Below are positions 7,018 to 14,671 of a stretch of DNA of 25,442 nt, piece after piece. Position numbers and translations under genes: made by a program. The number at the start of each line of letters is the position of its first letter. Position 1 is the stretch's first letter. The notes under the pieces are model-generated. The model had not been told where the DNA came from, searched no databases, and saw only the letters and a list, made by a program, of their open reading frames with translations. The DNA comes from Desulfobacteraceae bacterium (GTDB taxonomy: Bacteria > Desulfobacterota > DSM-4660 > Desulfatiglandales > B25-G16), in NCBI GenBank assembly GCA_030615565.1, contig JAUWZC010000006.1, positions 1-25,442 on the forward strand. Direction: 5' to 3'.

Positions 7018-7200
7018 CTTATCATCTAAACTATACCACAGATTTCAAAACTAAAAAATCAATTTAATTCCGTAAGTTATAGAGTATTATTTTTTAATTA
7101 TTAATGGTATAGGAGTTGCAAAACTTAATAATGTTATTCTAATCTAAAGAGAAAAAGAAGATCGTACAATTTATCCCGCAGCGAAGGTAGCATGGATTTC

Positions 7201-7308
7201 AAGTCAATGACCCCGCCCTTCCGGGCGGGCCTTGAAAAAGGAAATAATTCAATTTCCGCCTCCACCCCCACCCTCCCGGGTGGGGCATTTAAGGGCGGCG
7301 GTAAAAAG
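7201..7308. repeat. 109-bp repeat, right copy of the distant inverted pair
   Basis: Counterpart of 874-982 in reverse orientation. It begins AAGTCAATGACCCCGCCCTT and ends GGGCGGCGGTAAAAAG. It ends 31 bases before the ATG of the giant surface gene, so it lies in that gene's leader or promoter region. Confidence 0.8.
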
Positions 7309-7339
7309 ACAAAGTAAACGAAAAAGAGGGGAAGTGAAA

Positions 7340-10300
7340 ATGAATCTCGTTAGTTTTTTTAAATTGAAAAAAAGTTGTATCATCAGAGTATTTTTCTTTG
7401 CGCTTTTTTGTGCTTTTACTTTTTTGCTATGCCCATTATCAAGCGCGCAAGCAGCAATCTTGTATGTGGATAAAGATGCCACTGGCTTGAATAACGGAAC
7501 GTCTTGGGGAGATGCCTATAATGACTTACAGCTTGCCCTGGCCGCTGCCCAGGCTGATGATGAGATCTGGGTGGCCGAGGGGACGTACAAGCCCACGGCC
7601 GGGACAGCCCGGACAGCAACACTTCAGTTGAAATCAGGTGTAGCCCTGTACGGAGGTTTTAATGGAACAGAGACTTCCCGGTACCAGCGTGACTGGACAG
7701 CGAACGTCACGATCTTAAGTGGGGATATCAATGGTGATGATAATGGTTTCCAGAATAACGATGAGAACGTTTACCATGTTGTGACAGGTGCTGACAATGC
7801 CATCATTGACGGATTTGCCATCACGGCTGGGAATACATTTGGATCATCTGATCCTGATGACGAGTATTATACGTGTGGCGGCGGGATTTACAATTTTTTC
7901 TCTTCCCCAACCATCACCAACTGCATCATCTCGGGGAATGTAGCAGAAAGCGGCGGAGGGATTTTCAACTATTCCTCCTCCCCAACCATCACCAACTGCA
8001 TCATCTCGTGGAATGGAGCAGACTATGACGCTACGTCAACCATGGCCACCGGCAACGGCGGCGGAATTTGGAACGGTTCCTCCTCCCCAACCATCACCAA
8101 CTGCACCATCACTGGGAATAGGGCACGGGGAGTTGGGGGTGGGATTTTGAGCTTTTTGGAATCCATAAACGTAACAATAACCAATTCCATCATATGGGGG
8201 AATACAGCAGGTACTTTTGGACCTGATGTTTGGGTCACCATTGACTCTACATTTAACGATGATTACTGTTGTGTGGGGGTAGGCTTTAGTGGTAGTGGGG
8301 ACCACACTATTGTGGATGACCCTGAATTTGTGGATCCCGGTTCTTGGAACAACAATGGAACACCTACTGATCTCACGGACGACATCTGGGTAAATGGAGA
8401 CTACCATCTCGTGTCAAGCCTTGTTCCCGAGAACACATCGCCTTGCATCGACGCGGGCGACAACGATGCCCCCAGCCTTCCCACAGAAGACCTTGACGAG
8501 TATCCCCGGATACTCGATGGAGACGAGGATGATACAGCCACAGTTGATATGGGAGCATATGAGTATCATTCCTCTTTTTACTTCACGGTAACTGGAACTG
8601 CCACCATGACCGCTGGTGGCTTTCAGGAGATTACAATCAGGGCCTATGAGCAAAATGGCCAGCCGGACACGAACTATAGCGGCTCTAAGAGCTTAACCTT
8701 CTCAGGTGCCAATCCCTCACCTAATGCAACAAGCCCTACCTGCAATGACATTGCTTTTGGCTTAGATACTTCAATTACCTTCTCTGCTGGTGTAGGCACC
8801 TGTACAATGAAATTATACAAGGCAGAAGTTGCCCACATAAAGGCCACCCAAAGCTCCATTTCCACCTCAAATGCTAATGATCTAGATCTAACCGTTAACC
8901 CTGGTGCAGCCGATAACCTCAACTTTGACCAGCAGCCTGCCAATACCGTGGCAGGCGTCACCATTGCCCCGGCAGTTATCGTAGAGGTAAGGGACGACTG
9001 GGACAATGTCCGTACCTCTGACAATAGCACCAGTGTAGCAATAGCCATAAATAATAATCCAGGATCAGGGACCCTATCCGGCACTACCCCCCAGACTGCA
9101 TCCAGCGGTATTGCTACCTTTAATGACTTGAGCATAGATAAGACTGGAGATGGCTATACCTTAGATGCCACCGCAGCCGAACTTACTTTAGCCACCTCTG
9201 TCGACTTTGATATAACTGCATCTGCTACCAGCTACCTCAGGGTAACAGGCACTGGTACCATGACCGCTGGCACAGAGAATGAGCTCACCATCACCGCCTA
9301 TGACACCTATGACAATGTGGCTGAAGGCTATAGCGGGAATAAGACATTAACCTTCACAGGTCCAGCCAATGCCCCTGACGGAACTCCGCCCACGGTAGAA
9401 GGCTCAGGTATTAGCTCAGTCATTGTCCATTTTACCAATGGTGTCTCTGATAGCAATGATGCCACCCTGATCGCCTATAGGGCAGAGACCACCACGGTGG
9501 ATGTAAGTGATGGCTCAATCAACTCTACCGGTGATCCATCCTATGATCTAGATCTAACGGTCTCAGCAGCCACCAAGAATAAACTCCTCTGGGTTACCCA
9601 GCCATCAAGTCCAGTTGAGGCTGGTGTAACCTGGAATGCCTTTAGCATTGAGATAACCGACCAATATGGAAATAGAACCTCTGATAGTGATAATGTTATG
9701 GTCAGCCCTTCAGCTGGCTCATTTGGTGGAGCCTCTATCAAGGCAACCTCAGGAGGCCTAGTAACCTTTGATGATATTACCTATCATAGTACCGCTGCTG
9801 TCACCATTACGGTAACAGGTGCAGCCACTGGACTTACAGCTACCCCTGCGTCTAATGATGTGGAGGTAATTTTTGGTGACAGCGATAGCGATGGCATGCT
9901 CGACACCTGGGAAATCAATTATTTTGGAAACCTCCTCCATGACGGCACAGCCGACGGTGATAACGATGGTTTGAGTGATCTAGAAGAATATCAAAATAAT
10001 ACCAATCCTACAGAGGGAGATACAGAAAACGACGGTATGCCTGATGGGTGGGAGGTAACCTATGGGCTAAATCCGTTGGAAAATGATGCAGGTGAAGATG
10101 CAGACAATGATGATTACTCCAATTTGCAAGAATATCTGTCCGGCACAGATCCGAGTGATCCAAACTCAGTACCACAACCCCCAATAACCGATGCAGGGCC
10201 TGATCAGACCGTGGATGAAGGTGTCACAGTCACTTTATATGGCTCTAACTCCACAGACATTGATGATGGTATTGCCTCTTACCTGTGGGAACAACCAGGA

Positions 10301-11866
10301 GGAACAATTACTCTGCCTGATCCAACAGCAGTTCAACCGATTTTTGTTGCCCCAGAAGTCGGAGTAGAGGGAGAATCACTGACCTTCAAGTTGACTGTTA
10401 CTGATAACGGAGGGCTGAAGTCTACAGATACCTGTATTGTAAATGTAATTGATACCGACGGAGTGGACGTAAATCATCCACCCACAGCAGATGCAGGCCC
10501 TGATCAAACAGTGGATGAGAATGCTGCAGAAGTAAAGTTGAATGGCACTGGTTCAAGTGATCCGGATGGGGATGATATCTATTACGAGTGGGCTCAGATT
10601 GGTGGAACTTCTGTAATACTATTTAACCCCACTGAGGATTATCCGACCTTTGTTCCCCCAGATGTCGAAGTAGAAGGAGAATCACTAATTTTCGAGTTGA
10701 CCGTTACTGATGACGAGATCGAGGGCCTGAAATCCACTGATGTGTGTATTGTAAATGTAATCGATTCAACAGGCGTAAACAATCCACCCACGGCAGATGC
10801 GGGGCCTGATCAAACAATAAAAGAAGGTGAAACTGTCACACTAGATGGCACAAATTCAGATGATCCAGATACAGGTGATAATATTGCCTCTTACCTGTGG
10901 AAACAGACAGGCGGAATCCCTGTAACCCTATCTGACACCACTTACACAATGCCGACATTTGTTACTCCACCAGTAGATATAACTGGAACAACACTGACCT
11001 TTCAACTCACAGTCACAGACAATGGAAGTCTTGAGAGCAGTGATGAAGTTTCCATAACAATAGATGATAATGGTATAACTGATTTTCCAGAGGATGTAAT
11101 AACCACGACATCGTCAACAAACAAGAGTATCGGTATTAAAGTGGATAGCGGTGGGGATTTGGTAAGTTTAGAGGTTATCGATCCTTTAACTATTTCAGAT
11201 ACTACCAATAGGCCGGAGGATTTGATTTATGGTTTGATTTATATGCAAATCAAGTGTCATGCCGTAAGTGGTACTGCTATTGTCACAATTTATCTACCTG
11301 ATCCAGCACCACAAGGGTATAAATGGTATAAGTATGGTCCAAACAAGGGCTGGTACGATTATAGCAACTATGCTGCCTTTAATCTCGACAGGAGGCAGGT
11401 TACCCTTACCCTTATAGATGGTGGTATAGGCGACGATGATGGTGTTGCAAATGGAATGATCTTTGATCCTTCTGGCCTGGGTACAGCTCCAACGACCTCT
11501 GCTCCTCCACCAAGTGGTGGTGGTGGCTGCTTTATAGCCACAGCGGCTTATGGCTCACTGATGGAGCCCCACGTGAAGGTGCTGCGTGAATTACGCGACC
11601 ATTTCCTGCTTACCAACCCTGTGGGTAAGGCTTTCGTTGACCTTTACTATACCTATTCCCCACCTGTGGCTGACTTCATTACCAGTCATGATACCCTGCG
11701 GGCATTAGTGCGCTGGAGCCTGCTACCGCTGGTGAGCATTAGCTGGATAGCGTTGAACCTTGGCCCCACTGCCACGATAGCGCTCGCATTCTTGCTTCTG
11801 GTTCTGATAGGTGCCACTATGATAGTTTTGTTTAGAAAAATGGGGCTTCAAGAGAATAGGACTTAA
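7340..11866 (+). CDS. Giant beta-helix / PKD / choice-of-anchor U / CFI-box surface protein
   Basis: A 1508-residue exported protein. The ATG at 7340 (GAGGGGAAG upstream, signal peptide 1-38 ending SSAQA) is chosen because an earlier in-frame ATG at 7232 would translate the upstream repeat. Order: parallel beta-helix (about 40-330) with tandem 'SSPTITNC.I..N' turns; a choice-of-anchor Q-type end ('DAGDNDAP...VDMGAYEY', 371-409); three Ig/filamin-like repeats beginning 'VTGT.TMTAG' (about 415-840); two Ca2+-type 'DSDSDGMLDTWE' modules (846-943); three PKD/REJ-like domains starting 'DAGPDQTV' (about 947, 1045, 1148); a choice-of-anchor U domain (about 1247-1380); a PPPSGGGG linker; then CFIATAAYGS (about 1397), 'LREL', 'SPP' and a TM helix (CFI-box-CTERM). 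It is probably a surface adhesin or matrix protein sorted at the CFI box. No catalytic site is obvious. Confidence 0.85.
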   Translation: MNLVSFFKLKKSCIIRVFFFALFCAFTFLLCPLSSAQAAILYVDKDATGLNNGTSWGDAYNDLQLALAAAQADDEIWVAEGTYKPTAGTARTATLQLKSGVALYGGFNGTETSRYQRDWTANVTILSGDINGDDNGFQNNDENVYHVVTGADNAIIDGFAITAGNTFGSSDPDDEYYTCGGGIYNFFSSPTITNCIISGNVAESGGGIFNYSSSPTITNCIISWNGADYDATSTMATGNGGGIWNGSSSPTITNCTITGNRARGVGGGILSFLESINVTITNSIIWGNTAGTFGPDVWVTIDSTFNDDYCCVGVGFSGSGDHTIVDDPEFVDPGSWNNNGTPTDLTDDIWVNGDYHLVSSLVPENTSPCIDAGDNDAPSLPTEDLDEYPRILDGDEDDTATVDMGAYEYHSSFYFTVTGTATMTAGGFQEITIRAYEQNGQPDTNYSGSKSLTFSGANPSPNATSPTCNDIAFGLDTSITFSAGVGTCTMKLYKAEVAHIKATQSSISTSNANDLDLTVNPGAADNLNFDQQPANTVAGVTIAPAVIVEVRDDWDNVRTSDNSTSVAIAINNNPGSGTLSGTTPQTASSGIATFNDLSIDKTGDGYTLDATAAELTLATSVDFDITASATSYLRVTGTGTMTAGTENELTITAYDTYDNVAEGYSGNKTLTFTGPANAPDGTPPTVEGSGISSVIVHFTNGVSDSNDATLIAYRAETTTVDVSDGSINSTGDPSYDLDLTVSAATKNKLLWVTQPSSPVEAGVTWNAFSIEITDQYGNRTSDSDNVMVSPSAGSFGGASIKATSGGLVTFDDITYHSTAAVTITVTGAATGLTATPASNDVEVIFGDSDSDGMLDTWEINYFGNLLHDGTADGDNDGLSDLEEYQNNTNPTEGDTENDGMPDGWEVTYGLNPLENDAGEDADNDDYSNLQEYLSGTDPSDPNSVPQPPITDAGPDQTVDEGVTVTLYGSNSTDIDDGIASYLWEQPGGTITLPDPTAVQPIFVAPEVGVEGESLTFKLTVTDNGGLKSTDTCIVNVIDTDGVDVNHPPTADAGPDQTVDENAAEVKLNGTGSSDPDGDDIYYEWAQIGGTSVILFNPTEDYPTFVPPDVEVEGESLIFELTVTDDEIEGLKSTDVCIVNVIDSTGVNNPPTADAGPDQTIKEGETVTLDGTNSDDPDTGDNIASYLWKQTGGIPVTLSDTTYTMPTFVTPPVDITGTTLTFQLTVTDNGSLESSDEVSITIDDNGITDFPEDVITTTSSTNKSIGIKVDSGGDLVSLEVIDPLTISDTTNRPEDLIYGLIYMQIKCHAVSGTAIVTIYLPDPAPQGYKWYKYGPNKGWYDYSNYAAFNLDRRQVTLTLIDGGIGDDDGVANGMIFDPSGLGTAPTTSAPPPSGGGGCFIATAAYGSLMEPHVKVLRELRDHFLLTNPVGKAFVDLYYTYSPPVADFITSHDTLRALVRWSLLPLVSISWIALNLGPTATIALAFLLLVLIGATMIVLFRKMGLQENRT

Positions 11867-11888
11867 GGCGGCATAAAGTCATGAATAA

Positions 11889-11921
11889 GAAAAGGGTGGG
11901 ACTATTTTCCCGCCCTTTTTG
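11889..11921 (+). terminator. Rho-independent terminator of the giant surface gene
   Basis: AAAAGGGTGGG pairs with CCCGCCCTTTTT across an 8-base loop, with one G-T wobble, and runs into TTTTTGTTTT. It lies about 23 bases after the stop. Confidence 0.8.
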
Positions 11922-11924
11922 TTT

Positions 11925-11941
11925 TAGTGCCTGATCGAAAA
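11925..11941 (+). repeat. Solo terminal motif TAGTGCCTGATCGAAAA
   Basis: It differs by one base from the left end of the inverted-repeat element at 17734-18035 (TAGTGCCTGAACGAAAA). No partner end was found nearby, so it appears to be a remnant. Confidence 0.5.
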
Positions 11942-11984
11942 ACTGATGGGGTAGCTGACCAGCCTTTCCGAGAAGGGGCTTTCT

Positions 11985-12272
11985 TTACTCATGCTCTCGA
12001 GATCTGGCCAAACGCTGCAATGTTTCTATATCGTCCCTGACAAGCGCTTCCTTCTTGGCACGAGACCAGCGCTTGATTTGCGCTTCACGTCTCCGTGCAT
12101 CCGCAAAGGTTGCCCATCCTTCAGAATAGACAAGTTCAACTGGCGGATCTAGCCTGGTGGTTCGGCATGCATGTCCGGAATAATGTTCCTCGATTCTACG
12201 GTCGAGGTCAGTTGTAGATCCAGCGTACAATTGGCCTGATTTCAAACGGAGAATGTAAAGCCAGGAGGGCAT
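11985..12272 (-). CDS. Small GIY-YIG nuclease, copy 1
   Basis: A 95-residue single GIY-YIG (UvrC N-terminal/YhbQ-like) domain. It carries 'WLYILRLKSGQLYAGSTTDLDRRI' (the two half-motifs YIL and YAG plus the catalytic Arg of 'DLDRR'), 'EHYSGHACRTTR', 'VELVYSEGW' and 'ARRREAQIKRWSRAKKEALV' (catalytic Glu in 'REAQIK'). Members are metal-dependent DNA endonucleases of unclear role. It is a close paralogue of copy 2 (14051-14335), sharing most residues of 'WLYILRLKSG.LY.G.TTDLD' and 'ARRREAQIKRWSR.KKEAL'. A 147-bp inverted-repeat element lies about 90 bases upstream of its start. Confidence 0.85.
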   Translation of the reverse strand: MPSWLYILRLKSGQLYAGSTTDLDRRIEEHYSGHACRTTRLDPPVELVYSEGWATFADARRREAQIKRWSRAKKEALVRDDIETLQRLARSREHE

Positions 12273-12363
12273 GATTGTGTTTCCTATTATGGTAAAAGGA
12301 AATTAAGTCTAATAACTAAATGTCCTTTCGCCTCGTTCTTCACTGCATTCCGGACAGCTCAAG

Positions 12364-12510
12364 GCCATTCGACGCGAAAAGGTCTATCTATTCAGAAAAT
12401 TATTGGCCATAGGCCATGAGTCACTCGGCAGGACTCGGGACCCTGAGATAACCGAAGGGCAAGAAAAGGGTGTCATCGCATGCTGGTCACCCTTTTCGCA
12501 TCGAAATGGC
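12364..12510. repeat. Inverted-repeat element next to GIY-YIG copy 1
   Basis: Ends GCCATTCGACGCGAAAAGGT (12364-12383) and, read inward on the other strand, GCCATTTCGATGCGAAAAGG (to 12510) form imperfect terminal inverted repeats of about 20 bp. The right half (12432-12519) is repeated at 14483-14576. The element abuts the motif TGGCTCCCCGGGA (12507-12519), identical to the 3' end of the tRNA-Asn gene at 14971. Confidence 0.65.
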
Positions 12511-12609
12511 TCCCCGGGATCCCGACATATTGGGAGAGTGGGTGGTAAAGGATATTATTATCTTGACTTAATTCCTGGTATGATACATGGTATTACTAGG
12601 AGGTGCATC

Positions 12610-12852
12610 ATGAATAAGGCTAAAATTGCGGTTACACTAGATCAAAATATCGTTGAACTTCTCGACAGATTTGTTAAGGAAAATATTTTTACAAATCGTA
12701 GTCGAGCGATCCAGGAAGCGGTTCAAGAAAAGCTTGAACGGATGGAGCGTGGTCGATTGGCAAGAGAATGCGCAAAACTTGATCCAGTCTTTGAAAAAGC
12801 GATGGCTGAGGAAGGTCTGTCTGAGGATACGAGCGAATGGCCCGAATATTAA
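12610..12852 (+). CDS. Ribbon-helix-helix antitoxin (MazE-like)
   Basis: An 80-residue protein: MNKAKIAVTLDQNIVELLDRF, then 'NIFTNRSRAIQEAVQEKLERM' is a CopG/MetJ ribbon-helix-helix (strand 'kiavtLd', helix, 'tNRSrAIqeAv'). The acidic C-terminus 'EEGLSEDTSEWPEY' would bind the toxin. The ATG at 12610 has a strong AGGAGG site 6 bases away; a longer reading from 12403 would run through repeat DNA. An extended -10 (TGGTATGAT, 12576-12584) overlaps two GGTAT repeats, a likely autoregulatory operator. It overlaps the MazF gene by 16 bases. Confidence 0.85.
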   Translation: MNKAKIAVTLDQNIVELLDRFVKENIFTNRSRAIQEAVQEKLERMERGRLARECAKLDPVFEKAMAEEGLSEDTSEWPEY

Positions 12853-13175
12853 GAGGTGAGATTCGTTGGGCCGATTTAAACCCTGTGCGAGGTCGTGAGC
12901 AAGCAGGTTTGAGACCTGTTTTAATTCTAAGCCATGATATTTTTAATGAGCGCTCTGGTACAGTCATAGCAATGGCTATTACAAGTCAATTTCAACGTGC
13001 AGGCTTTCCACTGATTCTTAAGCTAAAATCTGGTAATTTGCCGAGGCAGTCATGGATTAAGATTAGTCAAATTCGAACGTTATCGGTTGAGAGAATTGGT
13101 AAAAGAATTGGCAAGGTATCTCCAGAAGAATTAATTCAGGTTGTTGAAGGTCTAAACGAAATAATTGGAACCTAG
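12837..13175 (+). CDS. MazF-family endoribonuclease toxin
   Basis: A 112-residue protein with the complete MazF/PemK pattern: 'RGEIRWADLNPVRGREQAGLRPVLILSHD' (strand 1, flexible loop and RPVLI core), 'GTVIAMAITSQ' (the conserved 'pvTsq' region), 'SWIKISQIRTLSVERIGKRIG' and C-terminal helix 'VVEGLNEIIG'. It cleaves mRNA when freed from the antitoxin whose gene it overlaps. It is intact, unlike the ParE at 2928 and the toxin remnant at 13890. It belongs to a different MazF subgroup from the one at 3079-3414. Confidence 0.9.
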   Translation: MARILRGEIRWADLNPVRGREQAGLRPVLILSHDIFNERSGTVIAMAITSQFQRAGFPLILKLKSGNLPRQSWIKISQIRTLSVERIGKRIGKVSPEELIQVVEGLNEIIGT

Positions 13176-13621
13176 CAAATCATTACAATGGGCGTTACAC
13201 ACCGTCGCTCAATTTAGGAATTAGCCTACTTTTTAATACAATTTTTTTTACCACTGAACCATAAGTTTTTCTCTATAATCTTCGTTGATCAAGCCTTTGA
13301 TAGCTTTTCAATCTCTCGAATAATTACAGAAAGATTGGTAAATTCTCAATAAGTGAGGGGAATAACTATGGCTCACCGGGATCCCGAAACATCGGTAGAG
13401 TTGGTGGTGAAAAGGGTATTATTATCTTGTCATTTTTAGAATGTAATTGCAAAATATCAAGGTATTTTGCAATTAAAGGCTGGAAAGATTAGAAAAGGCA
13501 TCACGACGAAGATTTAAAAATTATTTGACATTCCCTATCCTTAGTATAATGCAGCAAAAATAGCAAAGATGGCACATAATCACTATAATTGTAAAGAGTG
13601 GGTGCCGTATACATAAACCTA
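13176..13621. other. Intergenic region with a decayed tRNA-derived repeat and a perfect hairpin
   Basis: No gene is visible. Bases 13369-13381 (TGGCTCACCGGGA) and the following 60 or so bases match 12507-12570 (GGGATCCCGA, GGTGGT, TATTATTATCTTG), a diverged direct repeat. A perfect hairpin with 12-bp arms AATTGCAAAATA/TATTTTGCAATT lies at 13445-13474 with a 6-base loop. TATAAT at 13535-13540 could be part of an extra promoter. Confidence 0.55.
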
Positions 13622-13653
13622 TTTACAAATTTATTGTATAAAATTATTATACA
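13622..13653 (+). promoter_or_regulatory. Promoter and operator palindrome of the orphan antitoxin
   Basis: TTTACA (13622-13627), a 17-base spacer and TATTAT (13645-13650). A perfect palindrome TGTATAA-N5-TTATACA (13635-13653) covers the -10, the expected position for a ribbon-helix-helix autorepressor. Confidence 0.6.
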
Positions 13654-13678
13654 TTAAAAAACATATTAGGAGAACACA

Positions 13679-13903
13679 ATGGGATTTGTTCGTATAAATA
13701 TTAGTCTTCCCACAGACACTTTTACAGAACTCTCCATGGAAGTCGAGTCCAGAAAAAGGAGCCGATTTATTACATCAGCTGTCAAGCGTTTACTAAAAGA
13801 GAAAAAGGCTCAGAGGCTTGCCCAAGAATATAAAGAAGCAGCAGAAGATATCAGAAAAACCAACCAGGATCTTGAAGGAGTTCTATACGATGGCCTTAGT
13901 TAA
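13679..13903 (+). CDS. Orphan ribbon-helix-helix antitoxin
   Basis: A 74-residue protein: 'MGFVRINISLPTDTFTELSM' (strand 'vrinisLP'), 'RKRSRFITSAVKRLLKEK' (the 'RSrfItsAv..ll' helix) and a polar C-terminal toxin-binding tail. An AGGAG site precedes the ATG. The last codons overlap the start of a toxin frame that stops after 12 codons, so the partner toxin has been lost. Such antitoxins may persist as regulators or as protection against related toxins. Confidence 0.75.
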   Translation: MGFVRINISLPTDTFTELSMEVESRKRSRFITSAVKRLLKEKKAQRLAQEYKEAAEDIRKTNQDLEGVLYDGLS

Positions 13904-13928
13904 GCGAGGAGTACATCCTGAATTGTAA
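13890..13928 (+). pseudogene. Remnant of a MazF-type toxin
   Basis: The ATG at 13890 overlaps the antitoxin end, as in a normal MazEF pair, and reads MALVKRG, the usual MazF start. It stops after 12 codons. The +1 frame continues with a faint 'KLDPS' before the sequence turns into palindromic repeats near 13975. It is consistent with a frameshifted and deleted toxin. Confidence 0.5.
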
Positions 13929-13974
13929 ATTGGACCCCTCTTTGCTCAGGATTTTGAGGGTGTCTAAAAGCAAT

Positions 13975-14041
13975 CCCTTCGACATGCTCAGGGCGAGCCC
14001 CCTTCGACAGGCTCAGGGTAAATACTTCGACATGCTCAGGT
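13975..14041. repeat. CCCTTCGACA-GCTCAGGG palindromic repeats
   Basis: Two full units (CCCTTCGACATGCTCAGGG and CCCTTCGACAGGCTCAGGG) and one partial unit in tandem. More copies lie at about 14361-14424, in front of GIY-YIG copy 2. This short hairpin repeat is widespread in unrelated bacteria. Confidence 0.7.
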
Positions 14042-14050
14042 CATGCTCAC

Positions 14051-14335
14051 CTACCTTTTCCTATTTTTCGAGAGGTCCCGCAACTTGATCAAGTCACCGG
14101 ACGCGAGTGCTTCCTTCTTGGATCTAGACCATCGTTTAATTTGGGCTTCGCGACGGCGGGCTTCGACGAAGGTCTCAAATTCTTCAGAGTATAGAAGATC
14201 AACAGAGGGATCTAGTTGGGTGGTTCGAGAGCCATTGCCAGAGCGATGATCTTTATAGCGTTGATCCAGATCTGTGGTTACGCCGATGTAGAGAGCGCCA
14301 GATTTGAGTCGGAGGATATATAACCAAGCAGGCAT
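14051..14335 (-). CDS. Small GIY-YIG nuclease, copy 2
   Basis: A 94-residue single GIY-YIG domain: 'WLYILRLKSGALYIGVTTDLDQRY', 'DHRSGNGSRTTQ', 'VDLLYSEEFETFVEARRREAQIK' and 'RWSRSKKEALASGD'. The ATG at 14335 is chosen because upstream codons (to 14407) only translate CTTCGACAAG repeats and because copy 1 begins at the equivalent MP-WLYIL. It shares well over half its residues with copy 1. No good ribosome site is visible. A related inverted-repeat element lies upstream at 14426-14567, as it does for copy 1. Confidence 0.85.
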   Translation of the reverse strand: MPAWLYILRLKSGALYIGVTTDLDQRYKDHRSGNGSRTTQLDPSVDLLYSEEFETFVEARRREAQIKRWSRSKKEALASGDLIKLRDLSKNRKR

Positions 14336-14425
14336 AGGCTTTACTCTAATGAAAGATTGGCCCTTCGACAAGACCTTCGCTAAGCTCTTCGACAAGCCCT
14401 TCGACAAGCTCAGGGCATGCTCAGG

Positions 14426-14567
14426 GCCATTTCGACGCCTTAGTTGAATGTCCAGGCCGGGAGGCCTTGAGTCCCTCGATCTGACTCGGGACCCTGAGGT
14501 TATCGAAGGGCAAGTGAAAAGGGTACCATCGATTCATCGATGAGTGCCCTTTTCGCGTCGAAATGGC
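14426..14567. repeat. Inverted-repeat element next to GIY-YIG copy 2
   Basis: Perfect 13-bp ends (GCCATTTCGACGC at 14426-14438 and its complement at 14555-14567). Bases 14483-14576 repeat 12432-12519, including GACTCGGGACCCTGAG, an AAAAGGG/CCCTTTT hairpin and the abutting TGGCTCCCCGGGA. The central hairpin contains ATCGATTCATCGAT. Confidence 0.7.
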
Positions 14568-14671
14568 TCCCCGGGAGGGAATCCCGCATGTGGCGGGACT
14601 TCGACTTCCGCCTCAGCCGACGCATACCAAATGGTTAATTCCGACTATGTCGGAACCCTACCAACCGAGTT
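14564..14671 (-). pseudogene. tRNA-Asn pseudogene invaded by palindromes
   Basis: Read on the plus strand it matches the antisense of the real tRNA-Asn in blocks: TGGCTCCCCGGGA (14564-14576, identical to the tRNA 3' end with CCA), TTCGACTTCCGCC (T arm), ACCAAATGGTTAA (anticodon 3' side) and CCTACCAACCGAG (D arm). Between the blocks sit palindromes TCCCGCATGTGGCGGGA (14582-14598) and TTCCGACTATGTCGGAA (in the anticodon arm). It cannot fold as a tRNA. GIY-YIG copy 3 ends inside it. Confidence 0.65.

Noticed and set aside
13975..14424. CRISPR array suggested by repeated CTTCGACA units
   Set aside because: The units are palindromic, irregularly spaced and partly fused, with no unique spacers of constant length. 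They are the common CCCTTCGACA-GCTCAGGG hairpin repeat.
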